9,407 bases of DNA from Candidatus Gerdarchaeota archaeon (GTDB lineage: Archaea; Asgardarchaeota; Heimdallarchaeia; JABLTI01), in the NCBI GenBank assembly GCA_016840945.1, contig JAEORJ010000151.1, positions 1-9,407 of the forward strand, written 5' to 3'. The notes beneath the pieces were generated by a model that saw only the letters and a program-made list of their open reading frames with translations, was not told the origin of the DNA and did no database searches. Below, piece by piece: positions 7,123-9,407 of the stretch. The position numbers and the translations under genes are program-made. Every line of letters starts with the position of its first letter. The first letter of the stretch is position 1.

Positions 7123-8268
7123 CTATTCCTTTATTATTAATTTGTCAATTTGTTCATTGGTAAATTTTTCACGACGTTCTTGATGTTCAGTTATAAATAG
7201 TTTAATTTTTTCTGCTAGTTTCTTTTTACATTGACCACAAAGCAATTCACCGCTAAGACAATCTTTTCGCATTTTAGCGATTTCTTGATCATCTGGTTCA
7301 AATAAGTAATATTCATACCAATAAATATTGCATTTATCTGGTTCGCCACCTAATTTTCTTTGTTCGTCTACTGTTGCTCTACCACCTGTAAAAGCCCCCA
7401 TAACTTTCTTCTTAGCAACATTGGGGGAATCGGTTGTAAAGATACATGTTTCAGGTTCTGAAGCAGACATTTTGCCACCTTCTGCTAAACCAGGGAAAAA
7501 TTTGCAGTGAATTGCAGCTGGTTTATAATAACCTAACTTTGGTGCAACATCTCGAGTAATTCTCCAATAAGGATCTTGATCAATAGCTGCAGGTATAAGA
7601 ATTGGAACATTTTTCCCTTTTAATTTTGAAGGTAGAAAGCAAGGCATTGCTTGTATTGATGGATAGAAAATCATCCCTATATTTGATTCATTGGTAAAAC
7701 CAAAAACAGCTCTTGCTGTTGAAAATGTCACTCTTTTAGCAACCTCTACAGCAATTTGATACATCGTTTTGGTTAGTTGGGAATCGAATATAAAATGGGT
7801 TTTCTTAGGGTCAAATCCAACAGCCATTATATCTTTAGCGTTTTCATAGGCATAATCCATGGTTTCTTTTAATGTTAATTTTTGGCTGAAAAGAAATTTC
7901 TCATCATCAGTCATTTGAAAATATAAGTCAACATCGAATATGTCTTGTAACCATTTTGTGAATATCCAAGGGACAAGATGACCTAGATGAGTATGACCTG
8001 ATGGTCCTCTTCCCGTATAAAGAGCGAATTTTTCTCCTTTTTCAAGCATTTTTAATATCCAATCAAAATCTCTGTGGCTAAAGAATAAACCTCGTCTTAG
8101 TAAAAGATGCAATTCACCTTTCCCATATTTTTTCATGGTATCAATTTCTTTTTGAGATAGAAGTGTAGTTCCAAATTTTTTCACTAATTTATCATAATCA
8201 ATTTGGCCACTTACTTCCCAAGGTGTTACTATCATTTTATCAGATTTTTCGGGATTATCTTCAACCAT
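7123..8268 (-). CDS. trpS: Tryptophanyl-tRNA synthetase, archaeal/eukaryotic type
   Basis: A 381-residue class Ic aminoacyl-tRNA synthetase that activates tryptophan with ATP and loads it on tRNA-Trp in the cytoplasm. IVTPWEVSGQIDYDKL (13-28) is the typical archaeal/eukaryotic N-terminal signature, followed by LLRRGLFFSHRDF. The HIGH-type motif is GHTHLGH at 91-97, TDDEKF follows at 120-125, AIDQDPYWRITRDVAPKLGY (228-247) is the conserved tryptophan-pocket region, and KMSAS at 266-270 closes the ATP site. The length is normal and all motifs are intact. A C-x-x-C pair (C344, C347) lies in the anticodon-recognition part. It reads into the plus-strand PHP gene's end with a two-base gap. The ATG has only a weak GAAGG nine bases upstream; a second ATG at residue 12 has none. 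An in-frame TAG five codons upstream limits the start. The gene is alone on its transcript, as judged by the preceding gap. Confidence 0.98.
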   Translation of the reverse strand: MVEDNPEKSDKMIVTPWEVSGQIDYDKLVKKFGTTLLSQKEIDTMKKYGKGELHLLLRRGLFFSHRDFDWILKMLEKGEKFALYTGRGPSGHTHLGHLVPWIFTKWLQDIFDVDLYFQMTDDEKFLFSQKLTLKETMDYAYENAKDIMAVGFDPKKTHFIFDSQLTKTMYQIAVEVAKRVTFSTARAVFGFTNESNIGMIFYPSIQAMPCFLPSKLKGKNVPILIPAAIDQDPYWRITRDVAPKLGYYKPAAIHCKFFPGLAEGGKMSASEPETCIFTTDSPNVAKKKVMGAFTGGRATVDEQRKLGGEPDKCNIYWYEYYLFEPDDQEIAKMRKDCLSGELLCGQCKKKLAEKIKLFITEHQERREKFTNEQIDKLIIKE

Positions 8269-8330
8269 TTCTTCAGCCTTCTAAAAGCAAATTGTTATTT
8301 GTTCATAATCTTAAAAGAAAATCCAATCGC

Positions 8331-8340
8331 TATTTTAAAA
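8331..8340 (-). promoter_or_regulatory. Candidate TATA box for trpS
   Basis: The minus strand reads TTTTAAAATA, preceded by AGAG. It predicts initiation near 8310 and a leader of about 40 bases. The region is very AT-rich, so the match has limited weight. Confidence 0.33.
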
Positions 8341-8380
8341 ACTCTTTTATCTTACAGAAAAGTAGAAAATAAACTATAGT

Positions 8381-8393
8381 AAATAAAAAAAAG
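8381..8393 (-). terminator. Candidate U-tract terminator after the carS-linked membrane gene
   Basis: On the minus strand the run CTTTTTTTTATTT begins about 30 bases after the TGA at 8423. Archaeal RNA polymerase stops at such U-rich tracts without a hairpin, and none is seen. It would separate this unit from trpS. Confidence 0.4.
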
Positions 8394-8422
8394 TTAGAAT
8401 GAGAAATAAGTAATTTAATTTA

Positions 8423-9151
8423 TCATTCTTCTTGATCTTCTTCGGATTTTAGGGTTATTACTAATTCCTCTTCATCCTCTATTTTGGCTGGTTCGGAAAA
8501 ACTATAGCTCTCATCAGGTTCTGCGCTTTCTTCAATTGTGGTTTCTATAATTGGAGTTTCTCCGATGATGACTACATCTTCTTGGGGGGTTTCGTCTATA
8601 AATTCAGGATCTCTTTCACCAAACCATTCAGCGCGGATATTATATTGTTGTTCTTCTTTTAATTGCTCTTTCCTTTCATGAATCCTATCCATACCTTGAT
8701 ACCATTCATCCATTTTTCTTGAACGTTCTTTTCTTTCTTCTCTACGTTGTTTTATCAAAGTTGGTGAGAATTTCCATCGCAACCATTCTCCAAACGTCAT
8801 CTTATGAGGTTCCAAAATGAATTTTCGAACAAAAAATTGTACACCAATTATTTGGAAAAATACTATTGCTCCTCCTATAACATATATAGGCCATTCAGAG
8901 TATTCTCCTTCAGTAATAATAAGGTACATAGAAACTGGAACTGCAGCTATCGCAATTATGATTACAGGGATTCCAATAAAAATAAACATCCCTTCTATCA
9001 AATAGAAGAGGAAGACATAAATAATGTCACCAAAACCGCTGGTACCGCCTTTCTGCTTTTTTTCTGGTGGAACATAAGTCAATCTAATCACGTATAGAAT
9101 TTCTGTGATTATATTAAGCACAAGTCTATATAAGATTGTGTTTAATTGCAA
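8423..9151 (-). CDS. Uncharacterised membrane protein with charged helical segment and acidic tail
   Basis: A 242-residue protein that I do not recognise. An amphipathic or membrane helix may lie at 6-26, and a long hydrophobic stretch at 41-80 could span the membrane once or twice (YVFLFYLIEGMFIFIGIPV then IIIAIAAVPVSMYLII). A further helix lies at 88-112. After FILEPHKMTFGEWLRWKFSP comes a strongly charged helical region (about 133-168, rich in Arg, Lys and Glu) likely to form a coiled coil on the cytoplasmic side. The tail (about 178-242) is acidic and probably disordered. The ATG at 9151 has no clear ribosome site, and the open frame offers GTG or TTG codons at 11, 21 and 24 with none either. 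It follows the end of carS by 33 bases, so it may be translated from the same message and associate with membrane-lipid synthesis; that link is by position only. Confidence 0.8.
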   Translation of the reverse strand: MQLNTILYRLVLNIITEILYVIRLTYVPPEKKQKGGTSGFGDIIYVFLFYLIEGMFIFIGIPVIIIAIAAVPVSMYLIITEGEYSEWPIYVIGGAIVFFQIIGVQFFVRKFILEPHKMTFGEWLRWKFSPTLIKQRREERKERSRKMDEWYQGMDRIHERKEQLKEEQQYNIRAEWFGERDPEFIDETPQEDVVIIGETPIIETTIEESAEPDESYSFSEPAKIEDEEELVITLKSEEDQEE

Positions 9152-9184
9152 TAATTAGTTAAAAAAGGTAATCTTTGTCTACTA

Positions 9185-9407
9185 CTACCACCAAACATCT
9201 TTCCAGCCTAAAATATAACCTACTGCATTAGCTGCAAAATGAACAACTACTGCTAAAGGAATCATAATCACCCAATAAGTCCATGGAAAAGGTGTTCCTA
9301 TTCTACCAAAAGCTAACCCTAATACCATAAAACCTATTTGATCAACAATCAATAACGAACCGCCAGATTGGATTTTCATTCTTCTTTTAATGAATGAACC
9401 TAGAACA
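9185..9407 (-). CDS. carS: CDP-archaeol synthase, C-terminal part (N-terminus beyond window)
   Basis: An ATG at 9379 would give a 64-residue ORF, but the frame is open to the edge and the upstream codons encode VLGSFIKRR, so this is the end of a longer protein with 73 residues visible. LGSFIKRR, then VDQIGFMVLGLAFG, and the ending NAVGYILGWKDVWW match the C-terminal region of CarS (DUF46), an integral membrane enzyme of about 170-180 residues. It transfers CMP from CTP to digeranylgeranylglyceryl phosphate (unsaturated archaetidic acid), making CDP-archaeol, the precursor of archaeal polar lipids. Two membrane helices are visible (about 26-36 and 42-62). The gene ends with three in-frame TAG codons in a row. 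It marks the host as an archaeon. The identification rests on recognised motifs rather than a search. Confidence 0.83.
   Translation of the reverse strand, partial: VLGSFIKRRMKIQSGGSLLIVDQIGFMVLGLAFGRIGTPFPWTYWVIMIPLAVVVHFAANAVGYILGWKDVWW

Noticed and set aside
8804..9097. Plus-strand 97-codon ORF opposite the carS-linked membrane gene
   Set aside because: Its product is rich in Asn, Tyr and Ser with no domain, as expected from reading the complement of hydrophobic codons. The opposite strand gives clear membrane helices and a charged tail.
9185..9379. A 64-residue stand-alone small membrane protein starting at the ATG at 9379
   Set aside because: The frame stays open to the edge and the codons before the ATG encode the CarS motif GSFIKRR, so the ATG is internal to a longer gene.

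Overview
This AT-rich window looks like part of an archaeal chromosome. The clearest evidence is the C-terminus of a CDP-archaeol synthase (ether-lipid synthesis) at the right edge and a tryptophanyl-tRNA synthetase of the archaeal/eukaryotic type. Gene starts also carry archaeal-style signals: GGTGA/GGAG ribosome sites and TTTAWATA-like boxes about 45 bases upstream. Base composition, the strongly eukaryote-like TrpRS and the style of the hypothetical proteins would fit an Asgard-type or related mesophilic archaeon. That lineage is an inference and needs a tree.

Layout, left to right. (1) Positions 1-851, minus: an uncharacterised protein cut by the window edge, probably helical at its N-terminus with a beta-rich C-terminal part. 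(2) Positions 1070-4087, plus: a large duplicated MacB/FtsX-type permease starting at TTG, with no ATPase partner in view. Its stop codon overlaps that of the next, convergent gene. (3) Positions 5780-4084, minus: a two-gene operon of a free-standing Lrp/AsnC ligand-binding (RAM) domain followed by a ten-helix EamA/DMT-like membrane protein that has a second RAM domain fused to its C-terminus. (4) Positions 5987-7120, plus: a two-gene operon of a small GGDEF-like nucleotidyl-cyclase-fold protein (TTG start, active loop altered to GLDEK) and a PHP-family metal phosphoesterase. A perfect inverted repeat with 10-base arms lies midway between operons 3 and 4. (5) Positions 8268-7123, minus: trpS, convergent with the PHP gene with only two bases between them. 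(6) Positions 9407-8423, minus: the end of carS followed by a membrane protein with a charged helical segment and an acidic tail.

The most notable part is the centre (4084-7120). An apparent small-molecule-sensing transporter module, with two RAM domains, one soluble and one tethered to a permease, is divergent from a possible nucleotide synthesis and hydrolysis pair. The shared intergenic region holds a candidate operator. The rest is housekeeping or generic membrane biology. There is no gene-free stretch longer than about 220 bases, and I see no tRNA, rRNA, CRISPR array, insertion sequence or prophage gene.
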